DNA of 64,000 nucleotides, taken from NCBI RefSeq assembly GCF_002292295.1, contig NZ_DBBS01000018.1, forward strand, positions 124,001 to 188,000, in the 5' to 3' direction. How positions within the stretch are numbered: position 1 is the first letter of the stretch; each line of letters opens with the position of its first letter. The stretch comes from Sphingomonas sp. UBA978. GTDB lineage: Bacteria > Pseudomonadota > Alphaproteobacteria > Sphingomonadales > Sphingomonadaceae. Both the position numbers and the translations under genes were made by a program. The notes beneath the pieces are model-generated. The model was not told the DNA's origin and did no database searches. It worked only from the letters and a program-made list of their open reading frames with translations. Of the stretch, positions 9,901 through 17,514 are shown one piece after another.

Positions 9901-10183
9901 CGGTAGTCGACGAGCCTTCGGTGACGGTCGAGGTGATCTCGTCGATGCCTTGCAGCGAGCGGACCGCGGATTCGACGCGGTTGGTGACCTGGTTCTCCAG
10001 CTCGGTCGGCGCGGCGCCGGGCTGGCTGATGACGACGATCACGACCGGAAAATCGATGTCCGGATCGTTGTTCACGTCCATCCGCATGAAGCTGACGATG
10101 CCCGCCAGCGTCAGCGCGAAGAACAGGACGAGCGGCGGGACCGGGTTGCGGATCGCCCAGGCGGAGATGTTGCGAAAGCTCAT
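6956..10183 (-). CDS. RND efflux transporter permease (AcrB-like)
   Basis: The 1075-aa protein has full RND length with two repeats of transmembrane helices and large periplasmic loops. An N-terminal helix (13-32) precedes the first porter loop. The consecutive aspartates D402-D403 in helix 4 (VAGVLVDDAIVEIENIV) are the proton-relay pair of HAE1-type drug exporters. It pumps hydrophobic substrates using the proton gradient, working with the adaptor encoded one base upstream and an outer-membrane channel that is not in this window. A C-terminal tail of about 50 aa after the last helix (RYVGPRLGRRLL...) is charged and likely cytoplasmic. Substrate range cannot be read from the sequence. Confidence 0.95.
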   Translation of the reverse strand: MSFRNISAWAIRNPVPPLVLFFALTLAGIVSFMRMDVNNDPDIDFPVVIVVISQPGAAPTELENQVTNRVESAVRSLQGIDEITSTVTEGSSTTVVQLAIGTPIDRAVNDTRDKIAQIRSDLPEGILEPQIFRADTTDQDLASYSAIASDMTVEQLSWYIDNTVAKELLSVSGMAAVNRNGGVSREIRVILDPLKLQSQGLTASQVNQQLRQINLNAAGGRAEIAGSEQSVRVLGNARNANQLAQTLINVGGGRTVRLGDIATVRDLYAEQRSRAAVDGRQAISFDFQRAKGASDVSVFNEAVKKLEALEKRNPGVHFVLRSNSVKYTEAQYESAIHAMIEGAVLAVLVVLLFLRDWRATMISALAIPLSAIPTFWFMELLGFNLNQMTLLGLSLVAGVLVDDAIVEIENIVRHMRMGKSAYQASIDAADEIGLAVLATTMSIVAVFMPVSLMPGISGQYFQNFGLTVVVSVLMSLAVARLITPMIAAYFLKSFGHASHGEGRAMDAYMAVLRWTLDSAKQKASAARGGYHRVTSRWRDHRVWIMGLGVLTFVATILMFGAVPMQFQPPQNNDDSTATIEMVPGTTLAQTDAVVTRVADLLRRQPEVSSVYARTGGGQGVNTGRVTATLRDDRKVTSTEFERNLAPELARIADARVGFRSQFGWGSSGRDMTIVLGGDDPDLLQKTASTLVDQMATLPTLSQPRISGNLQRPEIVIRPRFDLAANLGVTTQALSSAIRIATLGDIDQNSARFSLSDRQVPIRVALDQGARTELSTIQNLPVATQSGGSVPLSLIADISLGSGPTQIDRVNQQRRIAVGADLAPGIVSGIAQKQIDNLPIMKNLPLGVNRLTLGQAKWQQEMLTNFVVAVVSGTFLVFAVLVLLYRRALPPFVNMASLLLAPLGGLIALWATGNPLSLPVFIGLLMLLGIVAKNSILLIDFALEEMNKGVDSLTAIIDAGHKRAQPIVMTTVAMVAGMIPTALSLGGDGSWRAPMGIVVIGGLILSTLLTLVIVPAAFSLAVGIERYVGPRLGRRLLTYRPGDDGSTVVGIAGPHIPTIGPVPAGRLGHEGEQPAE

Positions 10184-10184
10184 G

Positions 10185-11360
10185 TCAGCTCGCCTTCTGT
10201 GCGATCGGCTTCACCTTCTGCCCCGGCGCGAGGAACCCGCCCGCGGAGCGGACGACGCGTTCGGTGCCATCGAGGCCGGACAGCACGGTGACACCCGCAT
10301 CCGAGACCTGGCCGATCCGGATGTTGCGGCGCGCGACCTTGTCGTCCTTGTCGATGATATAGACGAAGCTGCCCTTTTCGTCGCTCTGCAACGCGCTGTC
10401 GGGGAGCAGCGGCGCGACCGCGGCACCACCGACGATCGTCGCCGAGGCGAAGCCGCCGGGCCGCAACGCGGGATCGTAGCGGAGCGCGACGCGGGCGATA
10501 CCCTGGCGCGTCTGCGGATCGATGATCGGCGACACCTGCCACACCTCGCCCGCGAAGGTGCGGTCGCTGCCGACCGGCGTCACCTGCGCGCGCGCGCCGG
10601 TGTGGAGCGAGGCGAGATCGGCCTCGGACAGCTGCGCGCGCATCTCGATCTGGCCGCCCTGCGCCATGCGGAACAGCACGCCAGAGCCGGAACTGACGAT
10701 CTGGCCCGGTTCGGCGCCGCGGGTGAGGACGAGGCCGGCGGCGGGCGCGCGGATATCGAGCCGGCCGGTGCGGGCATTGGCCTCGCGCAGCGACGCGGCG
10801 GCGACCTGCACGCGCGCGGCGGCGGCGTCGCGGGTCGCGGCCTTGCGCTGCAGGTCGGCCTTGGAGATGAAGCCGCGGTCGACCAGCTGCTGGGCGCGGT
10901 CGAGCTCGGCCTGCGCGATCGACTGGTCGGAGCGGGCGACGGCGACCTGCGCGGCGAGCGACTGCGCGGTCTGCGTCTGCACGGAGCGGTCGACGGTGGC
11001 GAGGACCTGTCCCGCATTGACCCATTGGCCGGGTTCGACGAGCACGCGGGTAATCATCCCGCCCTCGCCCGCGACGCCGACCGGCATCTCGCGCCGCGCC
11101 GCCAGCGTGCCGGTCGCCGACAGCGTGCGGTCGACGGTCTTGCGGCCGGGCACGACGACGGTGACGCTGGGCATCTGTTCGGTCTTGGTGCCGGCGGCGG
11201 GATCCGCCTTCTTGCGGCCGAACATCGCCCAGGCGGCGATCGCCAGCAGCACGACGACGACCAGCGCGATGACGATTGTGCGGCCGCGGCCCGACGGCGC
11301 GGGTTCGCCCGGCAATGCCAGCCGTTCCTCGTGCCCGATCGAACCCTGATAGTCGTTCAT
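10185..11360 (-). CDS. RND efflux periplasmic adaptor (membrane fusion protein)
   Basis: The 391-aa protein has an N-terminal membrane anchor (about residues 28-48 after the chosen start). A biotinyl-lipoyl half-domain (about VTVVVPGRKTVDRTLSATGTL), a helical hairpin rich in Gln and Ala, the second lipoyl half containing IRAPAAGLVLTRGAEPGQIV, a beta-barrel and a membrane-proximal domain follow. It bridges the RND pump to an outer-membrane channel. The ATG at 11360 begins MNDYQGSIGHEE, which resembles other sphingomonad adaptors from memory, and has a GGGGATGGGAC purine stretch upstream; an ATG at 11393 is the alternative. The gene ends one base before the permease starts, so the two are co-translated. 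Confidence 0.9.
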   Translation of the reverse strand: MNDYQGSIGHEERLALPGEPAPSGRGRTIVIALVVVVLLAIAAWAMFGRKKADPAAGTKTEQMPSVTVVVPGRKTVDRTLSATGTLAARREMPVGVAGEGGMITRVLVEPGQWVNAGQVLATVDRSVQTQTAQSLAAQVAVARSDQSIAQAELDRAQQLVDRGFISKADLQRKAATRDAAAARVQVAAASLREANARTGRLDIRAPAAGLVLTRGAEPGQIVSSGSGVLFRMAQGGQIEMRAQLSEADLASLHTGARAQVTPVGSDRTFAGEVWQVSPIIDPQTRQGIARVALRYDPALRPGGFASATIVGGAAVAPLLPDSALQSDEKGSFVYIIDKDDKVARRNIRIGQVSDAGVTVLSGLDGTERVVRSAGGFLAPGQKVKPIAQKAS

Positions 11361-11569
11361 GCCTGTCCCATCCCCGTCCGGCCACATGGCCATCGCATAT
11401 CGCAGCTGTGTTATCTGAATATATCACTGCGCTCAAGCCCCCGCTGGCACAGCCGTTGCCGCCATGCCCGAAAGCGGTATCCTCCGCAACGATTCCGGCC
11501 GTTCAGCAACGGTTGACCAAGGTCCCGCCATGATAGCGGCATCGCAACGACGCGACGGGAGAATCTCGA

Positions 11570-12292
11570 GTGAAGTATCTGACAGCATTGGCAGCGGTGA
11601 TGATTCCCGCCGGCGCCCTGGCGCAGGCGGTGCCGACCACGGTCGAGCCGCTCGTGCCGGCGCAGGGAACGGTGCTGGACGTCAGTACCGAAGGGCGGAC
11701 GACGCGCGTGCCGGACGTGGCGACGATCCGCGCCGGAGTGGTGTCGCAGGCGCCGACCGCGGCCGCCGCGCTCGCCGACAATGCGCAGCGGATGACGCGG
11801 GTGATCGCGGCGCTGAAGCGCGCCGGCGTCGCGCCGCGCGATCTCGCCACGTCCAACGTCGGGCTGAGCCCGCAATATCGCTATACCGAGGGGCAGGCGC
11901 CGGCGATCACCGGCTATCAGGCGACCAACACGGTCAGCATCCGCTTCCGCGAGGTCGCGAAGGCGGGCGGCGTGCTCGATGCGCTGGTGGCGCAGGGCGC
12001 GAACCAGATCGACGGCCCCAATCTGTCGATCGACAAGCCCGAGGCGGCGCTGGACGAGGCGCGGACCGATGCGGTGAAGAAGGCGCGGGCGCGCGCCGAT
12101 CTCTATGCCGCGGCGGCGGGGTTGAAGGTGGTGCGGGTGATCTCGATCGCCGAAACCGGGCAGGATGCCGGCGCACCGGGGCCGCAGCCGGTGTTCCTGG
12201 CGCGGGCGATGGCGTCGGATGCCAAGACCGAGATCGCACCGGGCGAGAAGGACGTGACCGTCACCCTCTCGGTCCGGTTCCTGCTACAATAA
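11570..12292 (+). CDS. SIMPL domain (DUF541) exported protein
   Basis: The 240-aa product begins with a signal peptide (MKYLTALAAVMIPAGALAQA) and is then a single SIMPL/DUF541 domain. The family segment GVVSQAPTAAAALADNAQRM is followed by ITGYQATNTVSIRFREVAKAG, and a C-terminal SVRFLLQ strand closes it. These periplasmic or outer-membrane-associated proteins assemble into rings in some species, and their role is unclear (stress and oxidative tolerance have been suggested). The start is the GTG at 11570, supported by GGGAG 8 bases upstream. It is divergent from the efflux operon, leaving about 210 bases that must hold both promoters. Confidence 0.88.
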   Translation: MKYLTALAAVMIPAGALAQAVPTTVEPLVPAQGTVLDVSTEGRTTRVPDVATIRAGVVSQAPTAAAALADNAQRMTRVIAALKRAGVAPRDLATSNVGLSPQYRYTEGQAPAITGYQATNTVSIRFREVAKAGGVLDALVAQGANQIDGPNLSIDKPEAALDEARTDAVKKARARADLYAAAAGLKVVRVISIAETGQDAGAPGPQPVFLARAMASDAKTEIAPGEKDVTVTLSVRFLLQ

Positions 12293-12305
12293 CGACGCGC
12301 ACGAA

Positions 12306-12340
12306 AAAGGCCGCCCGGGTGCCGGGCGGCCTTTCCTCTT
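12306..12340 (+). terminator. Rho-independent terminator after the SIMPL gene
   Basis: A 10-bp perfect GC stem (GGCCGCCCGG at 12309-12318, CCGGGCGGCC at 12322-12331) with a 3-base loop is extended by AAA/TTT pairs and followed by a T-rich run (TTTCCTCTTT). It lies 14 bases after the stop codon. Confidence 0.9.
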
Positions 12341-12367
12341 TCGCGTGACGAAGCGAAAGCGCGTGCT

Positions 12368-12625
12368 TTAGCGGACGCTGCCGCGACGCACGAGATTGAC
12401 GATCGCCAGCAGGATCACCGCACCGAGCAGCGACACCAGGAACGACGTCACGTTGAGCGGCGCGTTGTTGATCGAGCCGCCCGAGATCACCAGGCCACCG
12501 ATGAACGCGCCGACGATGCCGACGACGATGTTCAGGAAGATGCCCTGCTGGGCATCGGTGCGCATGATGATGCTAGCCAGCCAACCGATGACACCGCCGA
12601 TGATAAGCCAAAGAATGATACCCAT
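12368..12625 (-). CDS. GlsB/YeaQ/YmgE family membrane protein
   Basis: The 85-aa protein has three hydrophobic segments with Gly-rich turns. It begins MGIILWLIIGGVIGWLAS, and its middle NIVVGIVGAFIGGLVI segment is diagnostic of the transglycosylase-associated/GlsB family. These small inner-membrane proteins are often induced by stress, and their biochemical role is unknown. The ATG at 12625 is preceded by GGAGGG. A GGAAC box lies upstream at 12691-12687 (minus strand), but no matching CGTT was found at the right distance. Confidence 0.9.
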   Translation of the reverse strand: MGIILWLIIGGVIGWLASIIMRTDAQQGIFLNIVVGIVGAFIGGLVISGGSINNAPLNVTSFLVSLLGAVILLAIVNLVRRGSVR

Positions 12626-12730
12626 AAATCCCTCCGTTTACGCCCGGCGTGGGCTCTGTCGGAAAGACTCACGAGGCCGGATAAATGTTCCGCACGCGTT
12701 TCGTTTTGCGACGTACCGTGTTCGCGCCCC

Positions 12731-13030
12731 TCAATATTTCTGCTGGCGCTCGTAGAGCGACTTGTAATGCTGGATACGGGTGACCCGCAGCCCGGGCATG
12801 CCCGACCGGTCGATCGCGCGCTGCCAGCCGGCGAATTCCTCGACCGTCAGGCCATAGCGCGCGCAGACCTCGTCCACCGTCAGCAGTCCGCCGTTGACCG
12901 CCGCCACGACCTCCGCCTTGCGGCGCACTACCCAGCGCGTCGTCGACGGCGGCGGCAGCGAATCCAAAGTCAGCGATTCGCCCAGGGGACCGATGACTTT
13001 GGCAGGACGGATTTTCTGGTTCTCGATCAT
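12731..13030 (-). CDS. sciP: SciP family CtrA inhibitor (DUF1153)
   Basis: This 99-aa protein is a DUF1153/SciP homologue. A basic N-terminus leads into SLPPPSTTRWVVRRKAEVVAA, then a helix-turn-helix VDEVCARYGLTVEEFAGWQRAID at about 51-73, and a basic tail. In Caulobacter, SciP binds DNA and blocks activation by the cell-cycle master regulator CtrA in G1, so a role in cell-cycle or motility gene timing is likely here. The start ATG at 13030 gives the family's usual length of about 90-100 aa. A longer frame continues upstream but reads as out-of-family sequence. Confidence 0.9.
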   Translation of the reverse strand: MIENQKIRPAKVIGPLGESLTLDSLPPPSTTRWVVRRKAEVVAAVNGGLLTVDEVCARYGLTVEEFAGWQRAIDRSGMPGLRVTRIQHYKSLYERQQKY

Positions 13031-13133
13031 GTTACAACCTCGATCGGGGCGGGGGCCCCCTCTCAAAACGCGATACTGTTGCCTTAGCGGGCGGTCTTGA
13101 AGATCGCCTGAAACGCCACGGTAAACGGCCCGT

Positions 13134-13409
13134 TCACTCTTGCGGCGCCGCGCCGGGCGGGGGCGGATCGCCGGTCCGCCGGCCGTCCACGCGCCATTGC
13201 GCCAGCGATGCCGCCGTCGGGCCGTTGAAGGCACCGTCGAGCGGTTGCAGCAAGCGGGACGGATGGCCGATCCGGCCGAACCGTGCCTGTGCGACGGCGG
13301 TCGGAGACGCCGTCTGCCGTGCTGCGATCCCGACCATGAGCACCGCCAGGTCGCCCGGAAGCTGGGTGACTTCCGTGTTCCTGTCGAAGCCGGGGAAGCT
13401 GAGATCCAA
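13134..13409 (-). CDS. Hypothetical 91-aa protein
   Basis: The frame starts with TTG at 13409 (internal ATGs would shorten it) and encodes a small soluble protein with no membrane segment and a Pro-rich tail (DPPPPGAAPQE). It lies about 100 bases upstream of sciP on the same strand. I do not recognise a family, and coding is supported only by the open frame in an otherwise empty gap. Codon use is GC-rich as for its neighbours, but this would also be true of chance frames. Confidence 0.35.
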   Translation of the reverse strand: MDLSFPGFDRNTEVTQLPGDLAVLMVGIAARQTASPTAVAQARFGRIGHPSRLLQPLDGAFNGPTAASLAQWRVDGRRTGDPPPPGAAPQE

Positions 13410-13545
13410 CGCTGATACACTCGTGTTACTCGTTCGGGAGTAGCGGCTTAGGGGACAGGCGATGAAGGCGGGGTAAAGCCCGTGAAAAGAATATGTGAAC
13501 CTTCCTTACTTTGCGGTTCCCGGCGGGAGGGGGTATGGGACCGCT

Positions 13546-14658
13546 ATGGACGATATGGACTTCCAGCTGCCCGGCGATCCCGCCGCGAGGCGGATCGTGG
13601 TGGCGATGTCGGGCGGCGTCGACAGTTCGGTGGTGGCCGCGCTGGCGGCGCGGACCGGCGCCGAGACGATCGGCGTGACGCTGCAATTGTACGACCATGG
13701 CGAGGCGACCGGCCGCGCGGGCAGCTGCTGTGCGGGGCGCGACATCCGCGACGCGCGCGCGGTCTGCGACCGGCTGGGGATCGCGCATTACGTCTTCGAC
13801 CACGAAACGCGGTTCCGGGAGACGGTGGTCGACACCTTCGCCGACGAATATCTGGCAGGCCGCACGCCGATCCCCTGCGTCCAGTGCAACACCGGGCCGA
13901 AGTTCACCGACCTGCTCAGCCTCGCCCGCGACCTCGGCGCCGATTGCCTCGCGACCGGTCACTACGTGCAGCGGGTGATCGGACCGGCCGGTGCGGAGCT
14001 GCACCGCGGTGCCGATCCGGCGCGCGACCAGAGCTATTTCCTGTTCGCGACGACGCAGGCGCAGGTGGACTATCTCCGCTTCCCGCTCGGCGGCCTGCCC
14101 AAGGCGCGGGTGCGCGAGATCGCCGCGGAGATGGGCCTCGCCGTCGCCGGCAAGCCCGACAGCCAGGACATCTGCTTCGTCCCCGATGGCGACTATGCCG
14201 GGTTGGTGCGCAAGCTGCGCCCGGAGGCGGACACCGCGGGCGATATCGTCGACCTGTCCGGGGCCAAGCTCGGCACGCATCGCGGCATCATCCACTTCAC
14301 CGTCGGCCAGCGCCGCGGGCTGGAGATCGGCGGCACGCCCGAGCCCCTGTACGTGGTGCGCGTCGACGCGGCGGCGCGTCAGGTCGTGGTCGGCCCGCGC
14401 GCGGCGCTGGCGGTGGGGGCGGCGCGGATCACCGGGCTCAACTGGATCGGCGGCGACCATGCCGGGCCGATCACCGCGAAGGTGCGCTCGATGGCGAAGC
14501 CGGTGCCGGCGCTACTGGACGGCGACCGCCTGCTGTTCGACGCGCCCGAATATGGCGTCGCGCCCGGCCAGGCGGCGGTGCTCTATGCCGGCAGCCGCGT
14601 GCTCGGCGGCGGCTGGATCGCGGCGACGGAGGCGGCCGAGGTCGCCGAGGCGGCATGA
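13546..14658 (+). CDS. mnmA: tRNA-specific 2-thiouridylase
   Basis: The 370-aa enzyme adds sulphur to the wobble uridine (s2U34) of tRNA-Lys, Glu and Gln. It has the PP-loop AMSGGVDSSVVAA near residue 18, the catalytic cysteine region AGSCCAGRDIRDAR, the second cysteine in GKPDSQDICFVPDGDY, and the C-terminal FTVGQRRGLEIGG and beta-barrel region. The ATG at 13546 is preferred because a GGAGGGGG run lies about 12 bases upstream and the product then starts at the PP-loop domain. An upstream GTG at 13495 would add 17 residues. The stop overlaps the next start (ATGA). Confidence 0.95.
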   Translation: MDDMDFQLPGDPAARRIVVAMSGGVDSSVVAALAARTGAETIGVTLQLYDHGEATGRAGSCCAGRDIRDARAVCDRLGIAHYVFDHETRFRETVVDTFADEYLAGRTPIPCVQCNTGPKFTDLLSLARDLGADCLATGHYVQRVIGPAGAELHRGADPARDQSYFLFATTQAQVDYLRFPLGGLPKARVREIAAEMGLAVAGKPDSQDICFVPDGDYAGLVRKLRPEADTAGDIVDLSGAKLGTHRGIIHFTVGQRRGLEIGGTPEPLYVVRVDAAARQVVVGPRAALAVGAARITGLNWIGGDHAGPITAKVRSMAKPVPALLDGDRLLFDAPEYGVAPGQAAVLYAGSRVLGGGWIAATEAAEVAEAA

Positions 14659-14909
14659 CCGTCTCGATCGAGGCACTGCGGCTGGAGATGGAAGCCGCCG
14701 CGGCCGCGCTCGATTTCGAAACCGCCGGTCGGCTGCGCGACCGCATCAGCCTGCTCCGCAGCGGCGGCGCGGACGTCGATCCGTCGGGGCTGGAGCGGCA
14801 GCAACCGGGCGCGATGGGTCTGGGCACCAGCCAGTCGCGCGTGATCCCGCCGGCAGGCTGGGTGAAACCGGCGAAGCCCGATCCGATGACGAAACGCCGC
14901 GGGCGTTAG
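14655..14909 (+). CDS. UVR-motif small protein (UvrB/UvrC-like motif)
   Basis: The 84-aa product has an N-terminal UVR motif, EALRLEMEAAAAALDFETAG followed by RLRDRI, the helical hairpin found in UvrB, UvrC and ClpC-type proteins. A flexible Pro- and basic-rich tail ending KPAKPDPMTKRRGR follows. Such stand-alone proteins may act as adaptors in protein-protein contacts, but the function is not established. The ATG overlaps the mnmA stop (ATGA), so it is translationally coupled to mnmA. Confidence 0.85.
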   Translation: MTVSIEALRLEMEAAAAALDFETAGRLRDRISLLRSGGADVDPSGLERQQPGAMGLGTSQSRVIPPAGWVKPAKPDPMTKRRGR

Positions 14910-14944
14910 GCGGCGGGGGGTATGCCCCACTCCCAACCTCCATT

Positions 14945-15040
14945 CGTCATCCCCGTGCAGGCGGGGATGCAAACACGCCAGCCTTCGCGATCGCACCGCG
15001 ACCATCGCCGCTATGCATCCCCGTTTGCGCTGGAATGACG
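14945..15040. repeat. Pair of inverted GTCATCCC-type palindromic repeats
   Basis: The left copy 14945-14971 and the inverted right copy 15014-15040 match at about 22 of 27 bases as reverse complements, around a 42-base spacer. They lie in the gap between the convergent UVR-motif and PhzF genes and could fold into a long hairpin in RNA from either strand. Confidence 0.75.
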
Positions 15041-15070
15041 GCGGTCGGCGAGGCGAGCGTCACGCGCCCC

Positions 15071-15865
15071 CTATGGCAGCAGGAACGTCCCCTCGATCAC
15101 CGTCACGCACGCGCCGCCCAGGATGACGCGGTCGCCCTCCAGCGCGCAGGTCAGCAGGCCGCCGCGCCTGCTCGCCTGAAAGGCGGTGAACCGGTCGGTG
15201 CCGAGCTTTTCCGCCCAATAGGGCACCGCGACCGCATGCGCGGCGCCGGTGACCGGGTCTTCGGGAATGTCGAAATAAGGCGTGAAGGCGCGGCTGACGA
15301 TGTCGGTCCGTTCGCCCCGGGCGGTGACCATCGCGACGATCGGTCCCGCCGCGATCAGCGCGCGATCGTCCGGCCGGGCGGCGCGCACTGCGGCCTCGTC
15401 GGCGACGACGACCAGCGCATAGCCCCTGTCGTGCCACAACGTCTCGATCGCCTCGACCCCCAGCGCGGCGACGATCGCGTCGAGCGGCTTCGGCGCCGGC
15501 CCCCAGGCGGGCAGCGCCATGCGATAGCGGTCGCCCTCGCGCGTCACCTCGAGCACGCCCGCCTGCCGGGTGCGGAAGCGCACCGTCGTGCGGTCGTCGT
15601 CGGACGACAGCACGAAATGGCCGCTCGCCAGCGTAGCATGGCCGCACAATGCGACCTCGGCGGCGGGGGTGAACCAGCGCAACTCGAAATCCGCATCATC
15701 GTCATCGGACGGCACGATAAAGGCGGTTTCGCTGAGGTTGTTCTCGGAGGCGATGTTCTGCAGCACCGCATCGTCGAGCCACGCCGACAGCGGCATCACC
15801 GCCGCCGGATTGCCCCCAAAGGCGCTTTCCGCGAACGCGTCGATCTGGGCGAAGGGAATTCTCAC
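15071..15865 (-). CDS. PhzF family isomerase/epimerase-like protein
   Basis: The 264-aa protein has the family opening (IDAFAESAFGGNPAAVMPL), the first-domain conserved Glu in NNLSETAFI, and the second half-domain signature in RAFTPYFDIPEDPVTGAAHA. PhzF-like proteins have a diaminopimelate epimerase-like fold and varied substrates. Nothing here indicates phenazine synthesis. The GTG start at 15865 has AAGGA upstream (8-base spacing) and lies 11 bases after the CDF gene stop, giving an operon pdxH-CDF-phzF. Confidence 0.9.
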   Translation of the reverse strand: MRIPFAQIDAFAESAFGGNPAAVMPLSAWLDDAVLQNIASENNLSETAFIVPSDDDDADFELRWFTPAAEVALCGHATLASGHFVLSSDDDRTTVRFRTRQAGVLEVTREGDRYRMALPAWGPAPKPLDAIVAALGVEAIETLWHDRGYALVVVADEAAVRAARPDDRALIAAGPIVAMVTARGERTDIVSRAFTPYFDIPEDPVTGAAHAVAVPYWAEKLGTDRFTAFQASRRGGLLTCALEGDRVILGGACVTVIEGTFLLP

Positions 15866-15876
15866 GACATCGTTCC

Positions 15877-16824
15877 TTACAGGCGTTTGCCGAACCAATG
15901 GGGGGTGACGTCCGCCTCGACCAGCGGATTGTCGGTGTCGACATGCCCCTCGGGATCGAGGTGGATCAGCACCTCGACCTTGGGGAAGGTCTGGCGCAGG
16001 TTGCGCTCCACCCCCTCGACGATGTCGTGCGCCGCGCCGACCGTCAGGTTGCGATCGACCTCCATGTGGAATTGCGCGAAATCGTGGCTGCCCGAGCGGC
16101 GCGTGCGGAAATCGTGGATGCCTTTGAGGCCAGGCTGGCGCGCGGCGACGTCGAGGAAGGCGGCGCGCTGGTCCTCCGGCCATTCCTTGTCCATCAACTG
16201 GTCGATCGCGTTGGACGAGGCCTGGAACGCGCCCCACGCCAGCCACAGCGCGATGACGATGCCGAGGATCGGGTCCGCCTTGTGCAGCCCGAGATACTGG
16301 TCGAGCACCAGCGCGACGATGACCGAACCGTTGAGGAGGACGTCGGACTGGTAATGGACGTTGTCCGCCATGATCGCGACCGATCCGGTCTGGCGGATGA
16401 TCTGGCGCTGATACCAGAGCAACACGACGGTCGCGGCGATCGCGACGATCGACACGGTGATGCCGAATTCCGCGTCGGCGGTCGGGCCGTTCTCGCCCAG
16501 CGCGGCGATCGCGCGCCACGCGATCGCGCCCGCCGACGCGGTGATGAGCGCGACCTGGAACAGCGCCGCCAGCGCCTCCGCCTTGCCATGGCCGAAGCGA
16601 TGGTCGTGATCGGCGGGCGTCGCGGCGAGGCGCACGCCGTACAGCGTGACGAGGCTGGCGAGCAGGTCGAGCGCGGTATCGGCGAGGCTGCCGAGCATCG
16701 CCACCGATCCGGTCTGCCACGCGGCGAAGCCCTTCAGCGCGAGCAGGAAACACGCCATCGCCACGCTGGCGAGCGCGGCGCGCGTCGCCAGCGGCAGGAA
16801 ACGGCGCTGTTCGTCGCGCGTCAT
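15877..16824 (-). CDS. Cation diffusion facilitator (FieF/CDF family)
   Basis: The 315-aa protein has six predicted membrane helices followed by a cytoplasmic ferredoxin-like domain. The metal-site region DHDHRFGHGKAEALAAL and the second-site DNVHYQSDVLLNG (Asp/His of the transport site) are both present. It exports divalent metals such as zinc, iron or manganese using the proton gradient. The ATG at 16824 overlaps the pdxH stop by 4 bases (ATGA). It sits mid-operon between pdxH and a PhzF-like gene, a pairing whose logic is not evident. Confidence 0.92.
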   Translation of the reverse strand: MTRDEQRRFLPLATRAALASVAMACFLLALKGFAAWQTGSVAMLGSLADTALDLLASLVTLYGVRLAATPADHDHRFGHGKAEALAALFQVALITASAGAIAWRAIAALGENGPTADAEFGITVSIVAIAATVVLLWYQRQIIRQTGSVAIMADNVHYQSDVLLNGSVIVALVLDQYLGLHKADPILGIVIALWLAWGAFQASSNAIDQLMDKEWPEDQRAAFLDVAARQPGLKGIHDFRTRRSGSHDFAQFHMEVDRNLTVGAAHDIVEGVERNLRQTFPKVEVLIHLDPEGHVDTDNPLVEADVTPHWFGKRL

Positions 16825-17399
16825 GGAAACAGCAGTCCCTCGCTCCAATCGTCGCCCGAGCGGGTGAAGACGCGGCGTTCGTGCAGGCGATGCGCGCGGT
16901 CCTGCCAGAATTCGATCACCTGCGGCGTGACGCGATAGCCGCCCCAATGCGGCGGGCGCGGCACGTCGCCGCCGGCGAACCGCTCGGTCACTTCGGCGAA
17001 GCGCGCCTCGAACGTCGCGCGGTCGGCAAGCGGGCGCGACTGGTCGGATGCCCAGGCGCCGAGCTGCGAATCGCGGCCGCGGCTGGCGAAATAGGCGTCG
17101 GATTCGCCGTCGGTGGCGAGGGCCACCGGTCCCTCGATCCGGATCTGCCGACGCAGCGACTTCCAGTGGAACAGCAGCGCCGCCTTCGGCACCGCGGCGA
17201 GGTCCGCCGCCTTGCGCCCCTCGCGGTTGGTGTAGAAGACGAACCCGTCCGGGCCATGGCCCTTCAACAGCACCATGCGCACCGACGGTTGTCCCGCCGC
17301 ATCGACGGTGGCGAGCGCCATGGCGTTGGGATCGTTCGGTTCGCTGTCATGCGCCTCGGCATACCAGCGGTCGAACAGTGCGAAGGGATCGTCGGCCAT
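16821..17399 (-). CDS. pdxH: Pyridoxamine 5'-phosphate oxidase
   Basis: The 192-aa enzyme oxidises PNP or PMP to pyridoxal 5'-phosphate using FMN and O2. Family segments are visible in order: MALATVDAAGQPSVRMVLLK, GFVFYTNREGRKAADL, ALLFHWKSLRRQIRIEGPV, SRGRDSQLGAWASDQS and the C-terminal RLHERRVFTRSGDDWSEGLLFP (shown in part). Length and order match PdxH (about 200 aa). It is the first gene of the operon with the CDF transporter and diverges from ku, with about 115 bases between. Confidence 0.95.
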   Translation of the reverse strand: MADDPFALFDRWYAEAHDSEPNDPNAMALATVDAAGQPSVRMVLLKGHGPDGFVFYTNREGRKAADLAAVPKAALLFHWKSLRRQIRIEGPVALATDGESDAYFASRGRDSQLGAWASDQSRPLADRATFEARFAEVTERFAGGDVPRPPHWGGYRVTPQVIEFWQDRAHRLHERRVFTRSGDDWSEGLLFP

Positions 17400-17514
17400 C
17401 GGCGCCCTTTAGCGCATGTTTGCGATCGGGGGAACGGACGCCCGCGCCGACGCGCCGGAACGAGTCTTTCCCCCATGAATTGAATCGCTTCCGCAACGGA
17501 AAGAACCACGCCCC

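Noticed and set aside
6980..10291. A 1103-codon open frame antisense to the RND pump gene
   Set aside because: High-GC genes often leave long open antisense frames. Its Arg/Asp/His/Gln-heavy product has no recognisable motif, and the RND protein on the other strand is full length.
12687..12691. A GGAAC box (minus strand) upstream of the GlsB-like gene as an EcfG promoter
   Set aside because: No CGTT was found 15-17 bases downstream, so the consensus is incomplete, although stress regulation would be plausible for this family.
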